From positions 1 to 64,000 of the forward strand of contig NZ_BAEN01000036.1 of NCBI RefSeq assembly GCF_000314975.1: a stretch of 64,000 nucleotides of DNA, read 5' to 3'. The notes beneath the pieces were generated by a model. That model was not told the origin of the DNA, did not search any database, and saw nothing but the letters and a program-made list of their open reading frames with translations. How positions within the stretch are numbered: the first letter of the stretch is position 1; the number at the start of each line of letters is the position of its first letter. Shown piece by piece: positions 27,832 through 38,527 of the stretch. The position numbers and the translations under genes are program-made. The DNA is from Aliiglaciecola lipolytica E3 (lineage in GTDB: Bacteria; Pseudomonadota; Gammaproteobacteria; Enterobacterales; Alteromonadaceae).

Positions 27832-27996
27832 CGCAAATTCAATAGCGTCAATTTTGGCCTATGGATTCTTGCGAAATTAACTAAATAACACACATACATC
27901 GACACATTTGTCGGGGTGTCTGTTTCGGGTTTGCCGCCTGAACGGATCGATAGATGGGATGTATGGAGGCCTAACCCCAATTTGAGGAAATTAATA
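27832..27996 (+). promoter_or_regulatory. rpsB 5' leader, probable S2 autoregulatory RNA (t44-like)
   Basis: This is the transcribed part of the 348-bp gap between map and rpsB; the rest (27649-27796) shows no gene. A small hairpin CGACA-CATT-TGTCG (27900-27913) precedes a long-range pairing. In that pairing GGGTT-GCC-CC around 27927-27938 is complementary to GG-GGC-AACCC at 27965-27977, just before the GAGG Shine-Dalgarno. Gammaproteobacterial rpsB leaders repress their own translation when bound by S2, and this layout fits that element. The structure was drawn by eye. Confidence 0.6.
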
Positions 27997-28728
27997 ATGG
28001 CAAACGTATCTATGCGTGACATGCTCCAGGCGGGCGTGCACTTCGGACACCAGACTCGTTACTGGAACCCAAAAATGAAACCTTTCATCTTTGGTGCTCG
28101 TAACCGAGTTCATATCATCAACCTTGAAAAAACTGTTCCTTTGTTCAATGAAGCATTGAACTATATTAGCGGTGTATCTGCTAAAAAAGGTAAAGTTCTT
28201 TTTGTTGGTACAAAACGCGCAGCAAGCGACGCAGTTAAAGAAGCAGCACAGAAATGTGACCAATTCTATGTTAACAAGCGCTGGTTGGGTGGTATGTTGA
28301 CTAACTGGAAAACAGTTCGTCAGTCTATCAAACGTTTGAAAGAACTAGAGCAACAGTCTCAAGACGGTACTTTCGATAAGTTGACCAAAAAAGAAGTGTT
28401 GATGTTACAACGTGAAATGACCAAGTTAGAAAGCAGCTTGGGTGGAATCAAGGACATGGGCGGACTTCCAGACTGCTTATTCGTAATTGATGCAGATCAC
28501 GAACACATTGCAATCACTGAAGCACGTAATTTGGGTATCCCAGTTATCTCTGTTGTTGATACTAACTCAAACCCAGATGGTGTTGATTACATCATTCCAG
28601 GTAACGACGATGCAATTCGTGCTGTTCAATTGTACTTGAACGCTGCAGCTGACGCTGTAAGTCAAGGCCGTGAACAAAATCTTGAAGTACAAGCTGAGCA
28701 AGACGATTTCGTTGAAGCAGCTGAGTAA
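27997..28728 (+). CDS. rpsB: 30S ribosomal protein S2
   Basis: The 243-residue S2 starts at ATG 27997 ([27 protein letters not shown]), with GAGG ten bases upstream. A frame-open extension to 27916 runs into the leader RNA and is rejected. S2 binds late to the small subunit near S1. Conserved segments [15 protein letters not shown] and [19 protein letters not shown] are present. It is the first gene of rpsB-tsf, and S2 probably represses both through the leader. Confidence 0.98.
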   Translation: MANVSMRDMLQAGVHFGHQTRYWNPKMKPFIFGARNRVHIINLEKTVPLFNEALNYISGVSAKKGKVLFVGTKRAASDAVKEAAQKCDQFYVNKRWLGGMLTNWKTVRQSIKRLKELEQQSQDGTFDKLTKKEVLMLQREMTKLESSLGGIKDMGGLPDCLFVIDADHEHIAITEARNLGIPVISVVDTNSNPDGVDYIIPGNDDAIRAVQLYLNAAADAVSQGREQNLEVQAEQDDFVEAAE

Positions 28729-28735
28729 TTAAAGT

Positions 28736-28833
28736 TCGCGACTGTCAGGTCGCGACCTTGTCATTTTTCTGTGACCTTGGTCAGGTAAAATGACATCTAT
28801 CTCATCAGGGGCGGTAAGTTTTTTACGGCCCCT
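28736..28833 (+). promoter_or_regulatory. three tandem hairpins in the rpsB-tsf spacer
   Basis: Three hairpins fill most of the 149-bp spacer. The first is TCGCGAC/GTCGCGA at 28736-28755. The second is GTCATTTT/AAAATGAC at 28760-28794, with an inner ACCT/AGGT. The third is AGGGGC-GTAA/TTAC-GCCCCT at 28807-28833, with one G-G mismatch. The third has only a weak T-tract, so it may act as a partial attenuator setting the S2:EF-Ts ratio. Confidence 0.6.
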
Positions 28834-28877
28834 GTTTCATAAGTTAAGAACTATTTATAAATGCTGAGGAAACCAAA

Positions 28878-29750
28878 ATGGCAGTGACAGCAGCCCTAGT
28901 AAAAGAACTTCGCGAGCGCACAGGCGCAGGCATGTTGGATTGTAAAAAAGCATTGGTAGAAACCGACGGTGATGTCGAGCTAGCAATTGAAAATATGCGT
29001 AAATCTGGCCAAGCTAAAGCCGCTAAAAAAGCGGGTCGTATCGCAGCTGAAGGTGTGATTATGACTAAAGTTGCTAATGGCGTAGCAACTATGATGGAAA
29101 TTAATAGTGAAACTGACTTCGTAGCACGTGATGAAGGTTTCTTAGCTTTTGCCAACAAACTTGTTGATCTTGCTTCAGCTAATAAAATCAATGATATTGA
29201 TACCTTGAACGACAGTGAAATCGACGGTGTTAAAGTATCTGATGCACGCGATACGCTAGTTGCTAAAATTGGTGAAAACATTTCAGCTCGTCGTGTCATC
29301 TCAGTTGAAGGTGACAACCTAGGTGCATACGTGCACGGTGGCCGCATTGGTGTTATCGCAATACTGAATGGCGGTAATGAAGAATTGGCAAAAGATGTTG
29401 CTATGCATATCGCAGCAGCAAGCCCTCAATTCGTTAAGCCTGAAGATGTACCAGCTGAAGTTGTTGCAAAAGAAAAAGAAATTCAACTTGAAATCGCGAT
29501 GCAATCTGGCAAGCCAGCTGATATCGCAGAGAAAATGGTTTCTGGTCGTATGAAGAAGTTCACTGGCGAAGTTAGCCTAACAGGTCAACCGTTTGTGAAA
29601 GATCCTTCAGTTACTGTTGGTCAACTTTTAAAATCTAAAGATGCTGATGTTATCAACTTCGTTCGTTTCGAAGTAGGTGAAGGTATCGAGAAGAAAGAAG
29701 AAGATTTTGCTGCAGAAGTTGCAGCTCAAATGGCCGCAGCCAAGAAATAA
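28878..29750 (+). CDS. tsf: translation elongation factor Ts
   Basis: The 290-residue nucleotide-exchange factor regenerates EF-Tu-GTP. The N-terminal module shows the signature [16 protein letters not shown], the core carries [17 protein letters not shown], and the dimerisation region follows. Length is close to E. coli EF-Ts (283). A GAGG ribosome-binding site precedes ATG 28878. It is cotranscribed with rpsB through the hairpin-rich spacer and ends before a strong terminator. Confidence 0.98.
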   Translation: MAVTAALVKELRERTGAGMLDCKKALVETDGDVELAIENMRKSGQAKAAKKAGRIAAEGVIMTKVANGVATMMEINSETDFVARDEGFLAFANKLVDLASANKINDIDTLNDSEIDGVKVSDARDTLVAKIGENISARRVISVEGDNLGAYVHGGRIGVIAILNGGNEELAKDVAMHIAAASPQFVKPEDVPAEVVAKEKEIQLEIAMQSGKPADIAEKMVSGRMKKFTGEVSLTGQPFVKDPSVTVGQLLKSKDADVINFVRFEVGEGIEKKEEDFAAEVAAQMAAAKK

Positions 29751-29795
29751 TTGAGCCTTTCGCTTTTGCGTAAAGCCAATGTCATATAAACTAAC

Positions 29796-29821
29796 GGCAC
29801 CTCAAATTGAGGTGCCTTTTT
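29796..29821 (+). terminator. tsf intrinsic terminator
   Basis: A GC-rich stem (GGCACCTCAA / TTGAGGTGCC) is followed by TTTTT, 45 bp after tsf and before pyrH. It separates the rpsB-tsf transcript from pyrH-frr. Confidence 0.9.
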
Positions 29822-29891
29822 ATATGTACTATTTACGTGGATAAAAACAAGGGTTTAACCCTGCATCCCATAACGAAGGAATAGCCAATAA

Positions 29892-30635
29892 ATGAGTATT
29901 GCCCCAAAATCTGCATATCGAAGAATTCTGTTAAAATTAAGCGGTGAGGCCCTAATGGGTGACGAAGGATTCGGAATCGATCCTAAAGTGCTTGATAGAA
30001 TGGCCCAAGAAATTAAAGAGCTGGTTGAAATGGGCGTGCAGGTAGGGTTGGTGATCGGCGGCGGAAATTTATTTCGTGGCGAAGGTCTCGCAAAAGCAGG
30101 TATGAATCGCGTTGTGGGTGACCACATGGGAATGTTAGCCACCGTTATGAATGGCTTAGCGATGCGCGATGCCTTGCATAGAGCGTTTGTAAACGCCCGA
30201 TTAATGTCAGCGATACCGCTTAATGGTGTGTGTGATGCTTATAATTGGACGGAAGCCATTAGCTTATTGAAATCAGGGCGTGTTGTTATTTTCTCAGCAG
30301 GCACTGGAAATCCATTTTTTACGACCGATTCAGCAGCCTGTTTACGTGGCATTGAAATTGAAGCTGATGCAGTATTAAAAGGGACTAAAGTTGACGGAGT
30401 CTATAATGATGATCCGGTCAAAAATCCAGATGCAGTTTTACTTAAAAACGTAAGCTACCAAGAAGTACTGGAAAAAGAATTAAAAGTAATGGACTTAGCA
30501 GCCTTTACCTTGGCTCGAGACCATAGCTTGCCCATCCGTGTTTATAACATGAATACACCAGGCGTGTTGCGTCGTGTAGTGATGGGTGAAGATGAAGGAA
30601 CCACGATTTCTCATCAAGGCACCAACAATCAATAA
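29892..30635 (+). CDS. pyrH: uridylate kinase
   Basis: The 247-residue amino-acid-kinase-fold enzyme phosphorylates UMP to UDP. It has the N-terminal KLSGEALMG motif, the GGGNLFRG glycine-rich loop, the [13 protein letters not shown] substrate region and the DGVYNDDP segment. It acts as a GTP-activated, UTP-inhibited hexamer in bacteria. It begins a new unit after the tsf terminator, and frr follows 45 bp on. Confidence 0.97.
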   Translation: MSIAPKSAYRRILLKLSGEALMGDEGFGIDPKVLDRMAQEIKELVEMGVQVGLVIGGGNLFRGEGLAKAGMNRVVGDHMGMLATVMNGLAMRDALHRAFVNARLMSAIPLNGVCDAYNWTEAISLLKSGRVVIFSAGTGNPFFTTDSAACLRGIEIEADAVLKGTKVDGVYNDDPVKNPDAVLLKNVSYQEVLEKELKVMDLAAFTLARDHSLPIRVYNMNTPGVLRRVVMGEDEGTTISHQGTNNQ

Positions 30636-30680
30636 TAATTATCTAAAAAACGATTAGTAAAAAGAATTAGGGAGATTGCA

Positions 30681-31238
30681 GTGATAAATGACATTCATGA
30701 TGATGCAAAACAACGCATGGAAAAAAGCATTAGTGCACTGAAAAGCCAATTAAGTAAAATTAGAACGGGTCGCGCACATCCTGCGCTTTTAGACAGTATC
30801 ATGGTGCCGTATTACGGTGCAGATACGCCATTGAAACAATTAGCCAATATTTTTGCTGAAGATGCAAGAACCTTAGCCCTCACTGTATTTGATAAGAGCG
30901 CTGCGGGTGCTGTCGAAAAAGCCATTATGCAGTCAGATCTTGGGCTTAATCCAATGAGTTCAGGTACAGCAATTCGCATACCTTTGCCGGCATTGACGGA
31001 AGAGCGTCGTAAAGATCTTATTAAAGTGGTAAGAAATGAAGCTGAGCAAGGCCGCGTAGCAGTACGTAATATTCGCCGTGATGCAAACGCGGATATAAAA
31101 GAGTTGGTTAAAGAAAAAGAGTTAAGCGAAGATGAAGGTCACAAGGGTGAAGAGTTAATCCAAAAATTGACCGACGAGTTCGTAAAAACAATAGATAGTG
31201 CATTACAAGATAAAGAAAAAGAGTTGATGGAAATTTAA
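30681..31238 (+). CDS. frr: ribosome recycling factor
   Basis: The 185-residue, two-domain tRNA mimic splits post-termination ribosomes with EF-G. It has the conserved [39 protein letters not shown] and [15 protein letters not shown] segments. The start is GTG, with GGGAG upstream. It lies between pyrH and uppS, matching the gammaproteobacterial order. Confidence 0.97.
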   Translation: MINDIHDDAKQRMEKSISALKSQLSKIRTGRAHPALLDSIMVPYYGADTPLKQLANIFAEDARTLALTVFDKSAAGAVEKAIMQSDLGLNPMSSGTAIRIPLPALTEERRKDLIKVVRNEAEQGRVAVRNIRRDANADIKELVKEKELSEDEGHKGEELIQKLTDEFVKTIDSALQDKEKELMEI

Positions 31239-31266
31239 CCTGTCTTCGGTTAATTCCTTTTACCTT

Positions 31267-31995
31267 ATGAGTAAACTAAATATCCCCAAGCATGTTGCCA
31301 TCATTATGGATGGCAACGGTCGTTGGGCAAAAAAGAAAGGCAAGATTCGAACATTCGGGCATAAAGCTGGTGTCGAATCAGTGCGCTCTGCCGTTCGTTT
31401 TGCCCGTCAAAATGGTATTGAATCCCTGACGTTGTTTGCGTTTAGCAGTGAAAACTGGAATCGTCCTGCTGAAGAAGTAGGGGTGTTAATGGATTTGTTT
31501 AATTTTGTATTAAACAGCGAAGCCAAAAAACTCAACAAAAATGACGTACGTCTCAAGGTTATTGGAGATACCTCTCGTTTTGATAGTAAATTGGTTGAAA
31601 AAATTAATAAAGCCGAACAACTAACAGAAAATAACAACGCGTTGATCCTCAATATTGCAGCCAACTATGGTGGGCGCTGGGATATCTTGAATGCGGCTAA
31701 ATCGTTCGCAAAACAGGCAGCAGCTGGAAGTTTGGATGTTGATAATGCAGAAGAAGCCGACTTAAATCAGTTTATGTCTCTTGCAGAGCAACCTGAATTA
31801 GATTTGCTTATCCGCACAGGTGGGGAACATCGAATCAGTAACTTTCTTATGTGGCAATGCGCATATGCAGAACTGTATTTTACCGATACCCTGTGGCCAG
31901 ATTTCGACGAACAAGCATTTCAGCTTGCCGTGAATGATTATTCCGACCGTCAACGTCGGTTTGGTATGACTGGTGAGCAGGTGGAAACTAAATGA
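31267..31995 (+). CDS. uppS: (2Z,6E)-farnesyl-PP cis-prenyltransferase, undecaprenyl diphosphate synthase
   Basis: The 242-residue enzyme condenses isopentenyl-PP onto farnesyl-PP to make the C55 carrier lipid for peptidoglycan and O-antigen. Motifs are MDGNGRWAKK (14-23, catalytic Asp15), FAFSSENWNRP, and LLIRTGGEHRISNFLMWQ. The last aligns with the RTSGE(Q)RISN substrate site, with Gly for Ser. Its end lies 31 bp before the cdsA start. Confidence 0.96.
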   Translation: MSKLNIPKHVAIIMDGNGRWAKKKGKIRTFGHKAGVESVRSAVRFARQNGIESLTLFAFSSENWNRPAEEVGVLMDLFNFVLNSEAKKLNKNDVRLKVIGDTSRFDSKLVEKINKAEQLTENNNALILNIAANYGGRWDILNAAKSFAKQAAAGSLDVDNAEEADLNQFMSLAEQPELDLLIRTGGEHRISNFLMWQCAYAELYFTDTLWPDFDEQAFQLAVNDYSDRQRRFGMTGEQVETK

Positions 31996-32026
31996 TAAAG
32001 TTCTCCATTGGGTTCAAAGGCACCTT

Positions 32027-32890
32027 ATGTTAAAACAGCGAATAATTACTGCAGTTATATTAGCTCCAATAGCACTTATCTGTATTTTGTTTCTACCTTT
32101 GTTTGGGTTTGAGCTATTTATTGCCTTGGTGGTCGGTTTGGGTGGCTACGAATGGGCGAATATGTCAGGTATTCAACCACGACCACAAAAAGCCATTTAC
32201 GCGTTATTTGTGCTTTTTTGTTGTCTGTTTCTGGTCTATTGGGTTCCCACAGATGTCATATGGTATCAAGGCGCATTAAATAGTTTGTATATATACATTC
32301 TTGGTGTGGCGGCTATTTGGTGGTTTGTATCATTATTGATGATTCTCGCTTATCCGCGCTTTAATAATTTCTGGAAAAATAGTAAAGCAATTCGTTGTTT
32401 ATTTGGGTTGTTTACCCTTATACCAACCTTTGTATCCGTGGTTTCGTTACGCTCCCACATGTATGATATTGACCCCTTATACGGCGTATCTCTTATTTTT
32501 TATGTGTTGGGTATTGTGTGGGCGGCAGATATTGGCGCATTTTTCGTTGGCGTAAAGTTTGGTCGTCATAAATTGCGTCCAAATGTGTCTCCAGGAAAAA
32601 CCCTAGAAGGGTTGGCCGGAGGGATTGCGGCCTCAACTGCCATTATCGCGTTTGCTGCACTGCACTATCAGGTTGATCCCGGCAGAATATGGATGCACGT
32701 GTTAATCGGTGGATTGACCGTTGGTGTGTCTGCTTTGGGTGACTTGAATGAAAGTATGTTTAAGCGCTGTGCGGGAATTAAAGATAGCGGTAAAATACTC
32801 CCGGGACATGGCGGCTTGCTGGACAGAATTGACAGCCTAACCGCGGCATTCCCAATATTCGCTTATTGTTATGTTTTGTGGATGGCATAA
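32027..32890 (+). CDS. cdsA: phosphatidate cytidylyltransferase
   Basis: The integral membrane enzyme makes CDP-diacylglycerol from phosphatidate and CTP. I chose ATG 32027 (MLKQRIITAVILAPIALI); the open extension to 31973 overlaps uppS and is not conserved. About eight hydrophobic segments precede the CDP-alcohol signature region SALGDLNESMFKRCAGIKDSGKILPGHGGLLDRIDSL near the C-terminus. Length is 287 residues, typical for CdsA. Its stop overlaps the ispC start by one base (TAATG). Confidence 0.95.
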   Translation: MLKQRIITAVILAPIALICILFLPLFGFELFIALVVGLGGYEWANMSGIQPRPQKAIYALFVLFCCLFLVYWVPTDVIWYQGALNSLYIYILGVAAIWWFVSLLMILAYPRFNNFWKNSKAIRCLFGLFTLIPTFVSVVSLRSHMYDIDPLYGVSLIFYVLGIVWAADIGAFFVGVKFGRHKLRPNVSPGKTLEGLAGGIAASTAIIAFAALHYQVDPGRIWMHVLIGGLTVGVSALGDLNESMFKRCAGIKDSGKILPGHGGLLDRIDSLTAAFPIFAYCYVLWMA

Positions 32891-34071
32891 TGCAGAACAT
32901 TGCAATTTTGGGCGCAACGGGATCGATTGGCCAAAGCACGTTAGATGTTATTAGCCTGCATCCTGATAAATACAATGTGGTGGCATTAACCGCCCACTCA
33001 AATGTGGAAAAGCTAATTACCCAGGCGATACAATTTCAGCCTGACTATTTGGTAATGTCCGACCTAAATAACTACTCCGTTATTAAACAAGCTGTTCAAT
33101 CTGCCAATCTAAGTTGTGAAATTTTGGTTGGCGAAGCAGGTTTATGTCAGGTTGCCTCCGCTCCAAACGTGGATAGTGTGATGGCCGCTATAGTGGGTGG
33201 GGCTGGTTTAATGCCAACTTTATCGGCTGTTAAAGCAGGTAAAAAAGTCATGCTTGCGAATAAAGAATCATTGGTGATGTGTGGTGATATTTTTATTCAA
33301 GAAGTGAATAAAACCGGAGCTCAGTTATTACCAATTGATAGTGAACATAACGCCATTTTTCAATGCTTACCCAATCAGTTTGAATATGGCAATTTAGCCG
33401 CGTCGGGCATTTCTAAAATTCTTCTAACTGGTTCTGGCGGACCTTTTTTAACCCGCTCATTAGATAGCTTTGACGAGATCACACCTGATCAGGCCTGCGC
33501 GCATCCTAATTGGGATATGGGGCGCAAGATTTCAGTCGATTCAGCTACGATGATGAACAAAGGTTTAGAATTTATCGAAGCTAAATGGTTGTTTGGGTTG
33601 AACTCTGAAGATATTCAAATAGTCCTCCATCCGCAAAGCATTATTCATTCAATGGTGCAGTACGCCGATGGTTCTGTGTTAGCACAAATGGGCAATCCGG
33701 ATATGAAAACGCCAATAGCGCATTGTTTGGCGTACCCCAATCGTATACATTCGGGGGTTAAGCCTTTAGATTTCTCGCAACTAGCTGACTTTAGTTTCCA
33801 GGTTCCTGATTTATTGCGTTATCCAAACTTAAAAATTGCAATAAATGCTTGTGAAGCAGGACAATATGCAACCACTACGCTTAATGCCGCTAACGAAATT
33901 GCCGTAGAGGCTTTTTTATCTAATCGCATTGCTTTTTCGCAAATTGCACACGTTAATGATGAAATGTTACAAGCGGTTGAGTCGCAGAATTTGCACGACA
34001 TCGAAGGCGTGTTGGCATTGGATAAGCAGGTAAGAGCCCAAGCCAAAAAGTTTATAGGAATGTTAGTTTGA
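32890..34071 (+). CDS. ispC: 1-deoxy-D-xylulose-5-phosphate reductoisomerase
   Basis: The 393-residue NADPH enzyme commits DXP to the MEP isoprenoid pathway. It has the nucleotide-binding LGATGSIGQSTLDVI, ANKESLVMCG, the metal-binding PIDSEHNAIFQCL and SVDSATMMNKGLEFIEAKWLF. The start is ATG 32890, overlapping cdsA; the frame-open extension to 32866 is rejected. The order uppS-cdsA-ispC differs from E. coli, where dxr precedes ispU. The C-terminus overlaps the TTG start of rseP. Confidence 0.97.
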   Translation: MQNIAILGATGSIGQSTLDVISLHPDKYNVVALTAHSNVEKLITQAIQFQPDYLVMSDLNNYSVIKQAVQSANLSCEILVGEAGLCQVASAPNVDSVMAAIVGGAGLMPTLSAVKAGKKVMLANKESLVMCGDIFIQEVNKTGAQLLPIDSEHNAIFQCLPNQFEYGNLAASGISKILLTGSGGPFLTRSLDSFDEITPDQACAHPNWDMGRKISVDSATMMNKGLEFIEAKWLFGLNSEDIQIVLHPQSIIHSMVQYADGSVLAQMGNPDMKTPIAHCLAYPNRIHSGVKPLDFSQLADFSFQVPDLLRYPNLKIAINACEAGQYATTTLNAANEIAVEAFLSNRIAFSQIAHVNDEMLQAVESQNLHDIEGVLALDKQVRAQAKKFIGMLV

Positions 34072-35417
34072 TTTTTGAGTTTATTCGTAACCTATCTGCA
34101 TTTGTTGTTGCTCTAGGAATTTTAGTTGCTGTACATGAATGGGGACATTTTTGGGTTGCACGCAGATGCGGTGTCAAAGTTGAAAAGTTTTCTATCGGCT
34201 TTGGTAAAGCATTGTGGTCACGCAAAGATAAACTAGGCACGGAATATGTTGTTGCTGCCATTCCTTTGGGCGGTTATGTGAAAATGCTAGATGAACGGGT
34301 TGAGCAGGTCAGTGAAGCTGATCTACCTTACGCGTTTAATCGTCAACACGTACTTAAACGCATTGCGATTGTAGCCGCCGGGCCCATCGTCAACTTTCTC
34401 TTTGCCATTCTTGCCCTGTATATCATGTTGCTCATAGGCCAACAAACGGTTAAGCCTATTGTCGGTAACATTGAAGCCGACTCAATTGCCGCTCGGGCGG
34501 GTTTTGCTGAGCAGGACCAAATTATTCAAATCGCCGGTCATCAAACTAATGACTGGCAAGCGGTTAACTATGAAGTGATGCGGTTAATTGGTAATGACAG
34601 CGCTGATGTGCAAGTTGTGAGTAAGGAGGGTTACAAAAAAGCGCTTGAGCTTGACTTAACAGACTGGCAATTTGACCCTGAAACCACTTCGCCACTGGCG
34701 AGTTTAGGCTTTGCCCCGTATCGTACAAACCCGACAAAACAGCTCGCTTTCGTGAGTGAATCTTCACCCGCAGCGGAAGCTGGACTGCAAGTAAACGATA
34801 TTATTCTGCAGTTTAATGGAACTACTGTGGGAAATTGGGAACAAATAGTGGAGCTGATTGAGCAGCAGCCTAAACAAAATGTTACTATCACCATCGAAAG
34901 AGACGGAATAGAACAACAGGTTGTGGCCACAATTGGCGTGAAGCCAGATGATCCCGAAAAAGGTTTGCTCGGAGTCGTCACTTATTTAGAACCTTATCCG
35001 GAAGCATATTTATTTAATAAACAATATGGTCCGATTGATGGTCTTGTTGAAGGAATAAATGAGACTTGGCGTTTAATCACATTAAGTTTTGACATGATCG
35101 GTAAACTGTTTACCGGTGATGTATCGGTGAAAAGCTTGAGTGGGCCTATTTCAATCGCGCAAGGTGCGGGTATGACAGCCAGTGCTGGAATTGTCGCATT
35201 TTTGAGCTTTTTAGCGCTGATTAGTGTGAATTTAGGGATTATTAACCTTTTCCCGCTTCCAGTGCTTGATGGCGGGCACTTACTCTATTATTTTATAGAG
35301 CTTTTGACTGGACGGCCGGTCCCCGAGTCAGTACAGGAAGTCGGTTTTAAAATTGGTGGAATCATCTTGTTGCTGTTAATGACAGTGGCTTTTTACAATG
35401 ACATTGCGCGTTTATAG
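34068..35417 (+). CDS. rseP: RIP metalloprotease RseP (site-2 protease)
   Basis: The 449-residue membrane protease cleaves the RseA anti-sigma factor within the membrane to release sigma-E. The zinc motif is His23-Glu24-Trp-Gly-His27 (HEWGH), with the distal NLFPLPVLDGG. Two PDZ domains lie between transmembrane segments (about 115-190 and 210-290). The start is TTG overlapping the ispC stop. It sits directly before bamA, the family's usual neighbour. Confidence 0.96.
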   Translation: MIFEFIRNLSAFVVALGILVAVHEWGHFWVARRCGVKVEKFSIGFGKALWSRKDKLGTEYVVAAIPLGGYVKMLDERVEQVSEADLPYAFNRQHVLKRIAIVAAGPIVNFLFAILALYIMLLIGQQTVKPIVGNIEADSIAARAGFAEQDQIIQIAGHQTNDWQAVNYEVMRLIGNDSADVQVVSKEGYKKALELDLTDWQFDPETTSPLASLGFAPYRTNPTKQLAFVSESSPAAEAGLQVNDIILQFNGTTVGNWEQIVELIEQQPKQNVTITIERDGIEQQVVATIGVKPDDPEKGLLGVVTYLEPYPEAYLFNKQYGPIDGLVEGINETWRLITLSFDMIGKLFTGDVSVKSLSGPISIAQGAGMTASAGIVAFLSFLALISVNLGIINLFPLPVLDGGHLLYYFIELLTGRPVPESVQEVGFKIGGIILLLLMTVAFYNDIARL

Positions 35418-35479
35418 TGTGGATGACACAAGTTACATTGCCGAAATCGGCTATGAGTGCTTAGGAAGAATATTAATAA

Positions 35480-37945
35480 ATGAAGTTTAAACAGTTAGTT
35501 GTAGCCGGATTTATGTGGTCCAGTGCTAGCTTAGCCTTAGCTGCTACAGACCAAGAATTTGTCGTTTCTGACATCAAAGTTGAAGGCTTACAAAGGGTAG
35601 CATTAGGTGCGGCTCTAACGTATTTGCCTGTTCAAGTTGGTGACAGCATGAATAGTTTCCGCACGGCACAGTTAATTCGAAGCCTTTATTCATCTACCCA
35701 CTTTGAAAGTATTGAAATACTGCGAGACGGCACGACTTTGGTGATCAAAGTCAAAGAGCGTCCAACCATTAGTAATATCATTTTTGATGGCAATGACGAT
35801 ATTAAAGACGAGCAATTGCAAGAAAGCTTGGACGGCAACAATATTCGTGTTGGTGAGCCACTTGATAAAACCGTTTTAACCGGTATCGAAAATGGACTAA
35901 AAGACTTCTTTTATAGCATTGGTAAATACAATGCTGATGTTAGTGCTATCGTAACGCCTCTTCCACGTAATCGGGTTGATTTGAAATTACTTTTTGAAGA
36001 GGGTGATTCAGCAAAAATTCAACAAATAAATATTGTGGGTAACGAAGTGTTTTCTGATGCTGAATTACTTAACCAAATGGAATTGAAATTTGATACGCCT
36101 TGGTGGGACTTTTTATCTGAAACTCGCTATCAGAAGCAAACGCTTTCCGGTGATATTGAAACCTTACGTAGTTATTATTTAGATCGTGGTTATTTACGTT
36201 ATCAAGTGGATTCAACTCAGGTATCAATGACACCAGAAAAAGATGGTATTTATGTCACCTTAAATATTACCGAAGGTGAACAATATACGATCTCTGAGGT
36301 GGACTTGATTGGTGACCTTTTGGGCAACGAAGAATACATGCGTGCAGTGCTTCCATTGACTCCTGGAGAACTTTACAATCAGGCAGAAGTAACTTACACC
36401 GAAGAGTTTTTCAGTAAATATTTGGGACGCTTTGGCTATGCTTATCCTACCGTCACCACTATTCCAGAAATTAATGATGAAGACAAAACCGTTAAATTAA
36501 CCTTGTCAGTTGATCCCGGTAGACGAATTTATGTTAACCGGATTACCTTTGAAGGAAATACCGTTACCGCTGATGAAGTCCTTCGACAATCGGTTAGCCA
36601 AATGGAAGGTACGTGGCTATCAAACAGTTCTCTGGAATCATCAAAAAATAACTTGTCACGTTTAACCTATATGGAGGAAGTTGATTTTGAAACAGTTCGA
36701 CTTCCAGGCGAAGACGATAAAGTAGACGTAATATATAAGGTTAAAGAACAGCCATCAGGCTCATTTAATGCTGGTGTAGGTTACGGCGACAGAACAAAGT
36801 TAAGTTTGCAAGCAGGTATACAACAAGACAACTTCTTGGGTACTGGTAAGCGATTAGCATTCAATGTAAGTACAGTTTCATTCCAAAAGAGTGTGCAACT
36901 CTCCTATACCGACCCCTATTTCACCATAGATGGAATCAGTTTAGGTGGAACTATATCTTACAGTGAGTTTGATGCGGGAAGTGCAAACTTAGTCCAATAT
37001 AACAGTAAGCAATATACAATAGGTGTCAATGCTGGTTATCCTATTGATGAATTTAACCGTATTAATTTTGGAATTAGTTACAGTGACGTCGAATTGTCGC
37101 GTCGTAGTAACTTTGAACAAACCGACAGATTTTACAATCAATTTATTGATCCAAATAATCCAGATGCGCCAATTGATTACTCAAGTTTCTTGACTTCGAT
37201 ATCTTGGTCCCGTAGTACCTTGAACCGTGGTATTTTCCCTACAGCAGGGTCGTCACAAAACGCTTCATTTAGTATTACCACGCCGAACTCTGATGTTAAT
37301 TATTTTAAATCAATTTTTGATACTAAATTTTACTTCCCGCTTAGCCGAGATCAACGTTGGTCTGTCTTAACGCGTCTTCGTGCGGGCTACGGAAATGGTT
37401 ACGGTGAAACTAATGGCATAGAACAGATATTGCCATTTACGCAAAACTTTACAGCGGGTGGTAGTGATACTCTTCGTGGTTTTGAAAACAATACGGTAGG
37501 GCCGCGTGGTGTGCAGTTATCTCCACAGAGCATTATTGGACCAGATGGCGACACTATTTTACTCGGACCTGAGTCGGATCGTGTGGCAGTATCTTCACGT
37601 TCTCTTGGTGGTAATGCCATGTTACTTGGTGGCGTAGAGTTAATCGTGCCCACGCCGTTTGTAGGTGAAGAGTTCGACAATTCAGTACGTTCTAGTGTAT
37701 TCATTGATGCTGGTAACGTGTGGGATACCGAATTTGATTATGATCTTTATCGAGATTTAGATTCGATTAGTGAAGACCCAGTAGCAGATTATGGTGATTG
37801 GACACGCTATAGAGCTTCCTATGGAGTTTCTGTACAATGGCTTTCACCTATGGGACCAATGGTGTTCAGTTTCTCTAGAGCATTACAAGATCGTGTTGGA
37901 GATGATGTGAAATTCTTCTCATTCAACATTGGACAAACATTTTAA
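35480..37945 (+). CDS. bamA: outer-membrane protein assembly factor BamA
   Basis: The 821-residue Omp85 protein folds beta-barrels into the outer membrane. A signal peptide (about 1-21) is followed by five POTRA domains (about 25-425, for example [17 protein letters not shown]) and a C-terminal 16-strand barrel ending in Phe (FSFNIGQTF), as the Bam machinery prefers. The [18 protein letters not shown] motif carries the conserved VRGF/Y-type loop-6 sequence as LRGF. It lies between rseP and skp. Confidence 0.98.
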   Translation: MKFKQLVVAGFMWSSASLALAATDQEFVVSDIKVEGLQRVALGAALTYLPVQVGDSMNSFRTAQLIRSLYSSTHFESIEILRDGTTLVIKVKERPTISNIIFDGNDDIKDEQLQESLDGNNIRVGEPLDKTVLTGIENGLKDFFYSIGKYNADVSAIVTPLPRNRVDLKLLFEEGDSAKIQQINIVGNEVFSDAELLNQMELKFDTPWWDFLSETRYQKQTLSGDIETLRSYYLDRGYLRYQVDSTQVSMTPEKDGIYVTLNITEGEQYTISEVDLIGDLLGNEEYMRAVLPLTPGELYNQAEVTYTEEFFSKYLGRFGYAYPTVTTIPEINDEDKTVKLTLSVDPGRRIYVNRITFEGNTVTADEVLRQSVSQMEGTWLSNSSLESSKNNLSRLTYMEEVDFETVRLPGEDDKVDVIYKVKEQPSGSFNAGVGYGDRTKLSLQAGIQQDNFLGTGKRLAFNVSTVSFQKSVQLSYTDPYFTIDGISLGGTISYSEFDAGSANLVQYNSKQYTIGVNAGYPIDEFNRINFGISYSDVELSRRSNFEQTDRFYNQFIDPNNPDAPIDYSSFLTSISWSRSTLNRGIFPTAGSSQNASFSITTPNSDVNYFKSIFDTKFYFPLSRDQRWSVLTRLRAGYGNGYGETNGIEQILPFTQNFTAGGSDTLRGFENNTVGPRGVQLSPQSIIGPDGDTILLGPESDRVAVSSRSLGGNAMLLGGVELIVPTPFVGEEFDNSVRSSVFIDAGNVWDTEFDYDLYRDLDSISEDPVADYGDWTRYRASYGVSVQWLSPMGPMVFSFSRALQDRVGDDVKFFSFNIGQTF

Positions 37946-37996
37946 ACATAAGTTAGCTTGAGCTAATTAGCAAAATAAAACAGGAAGGAGTATCCC

Positions 37997-38512
37997 TTGA
38001 AACAAGTATTAAAAACTTTAGTCGTTACAGCACTTTTAAGCAGCGCATTATTGAGTTCGGTTGCCTATGCTGAACAAAAAATTGCCGTTGTAAGTCGCGA
38101 AGCGGTTATCCAGCAGATGCCTCAGGCCATTGCTAGTCAGCAAGCATTGCAAATTGAATTTAAAGATGAAGGTTCGAAAGTTGATGCAATGCGTCAACAG
38201 ATTGCAACTGATTTGGAATCGTTGAAGAAAAATGCACCGACAATGAGTGAAGCTCAAATTAAGGCAGAGCAAGAACGTTTACAAGCAGCAAATGCTGAAT
38301 TTGAAGCATTAGCTAAGCCTTTACAAGAAAAGCTTCAGCAACGTAGACAAGAAGAGAATTCTAAAATCGTAACTATGCTACAACAAGCTATTCAAGCGGT
38401 TGTGACGGAAGAAAAAATTGATTTGGTGCTAGATAGACAAGCTGTTGTGTTTGCCTCTCCTCAGTACGATATATCTGAAAAAGTATTGAAAAAAGTTAGC
38501 CAAATGAAGTAA
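37997..38512 (+). CDS. skp: periplasmic chaperone Skp/OmpH
   Basis: The 171-residue precursor has a signal peptide (about 1-25, SVAYA cleavage) and a mature helical, coiled-coil protein that forms trimeric jellyfish chaperones for unfolded outer-membrane proteins. The start is TTG with a strong AGGAAGGAG Shine-Dalgarno. It is the gene between bamA and lpxD, the conserved position. Confidence 0.95.
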   Translation: MKQVLKTLVVTALLSSALLSSVAYAEQKIAVVSREAVIQQMPQAIASQQALQIEFKDEGSKVDAMRQQIATDLESLKKNAPTMSEAQIKAEQERLQAANAEFEALAKPLQEKLQQRRQEENSKIVTMLQQAIQAVVTEEKIDLVLDRQAVVFASPQYDISEKVLKKVSQMK

Positions 38513-38527
38513 CAAACCGGAGCCTGT

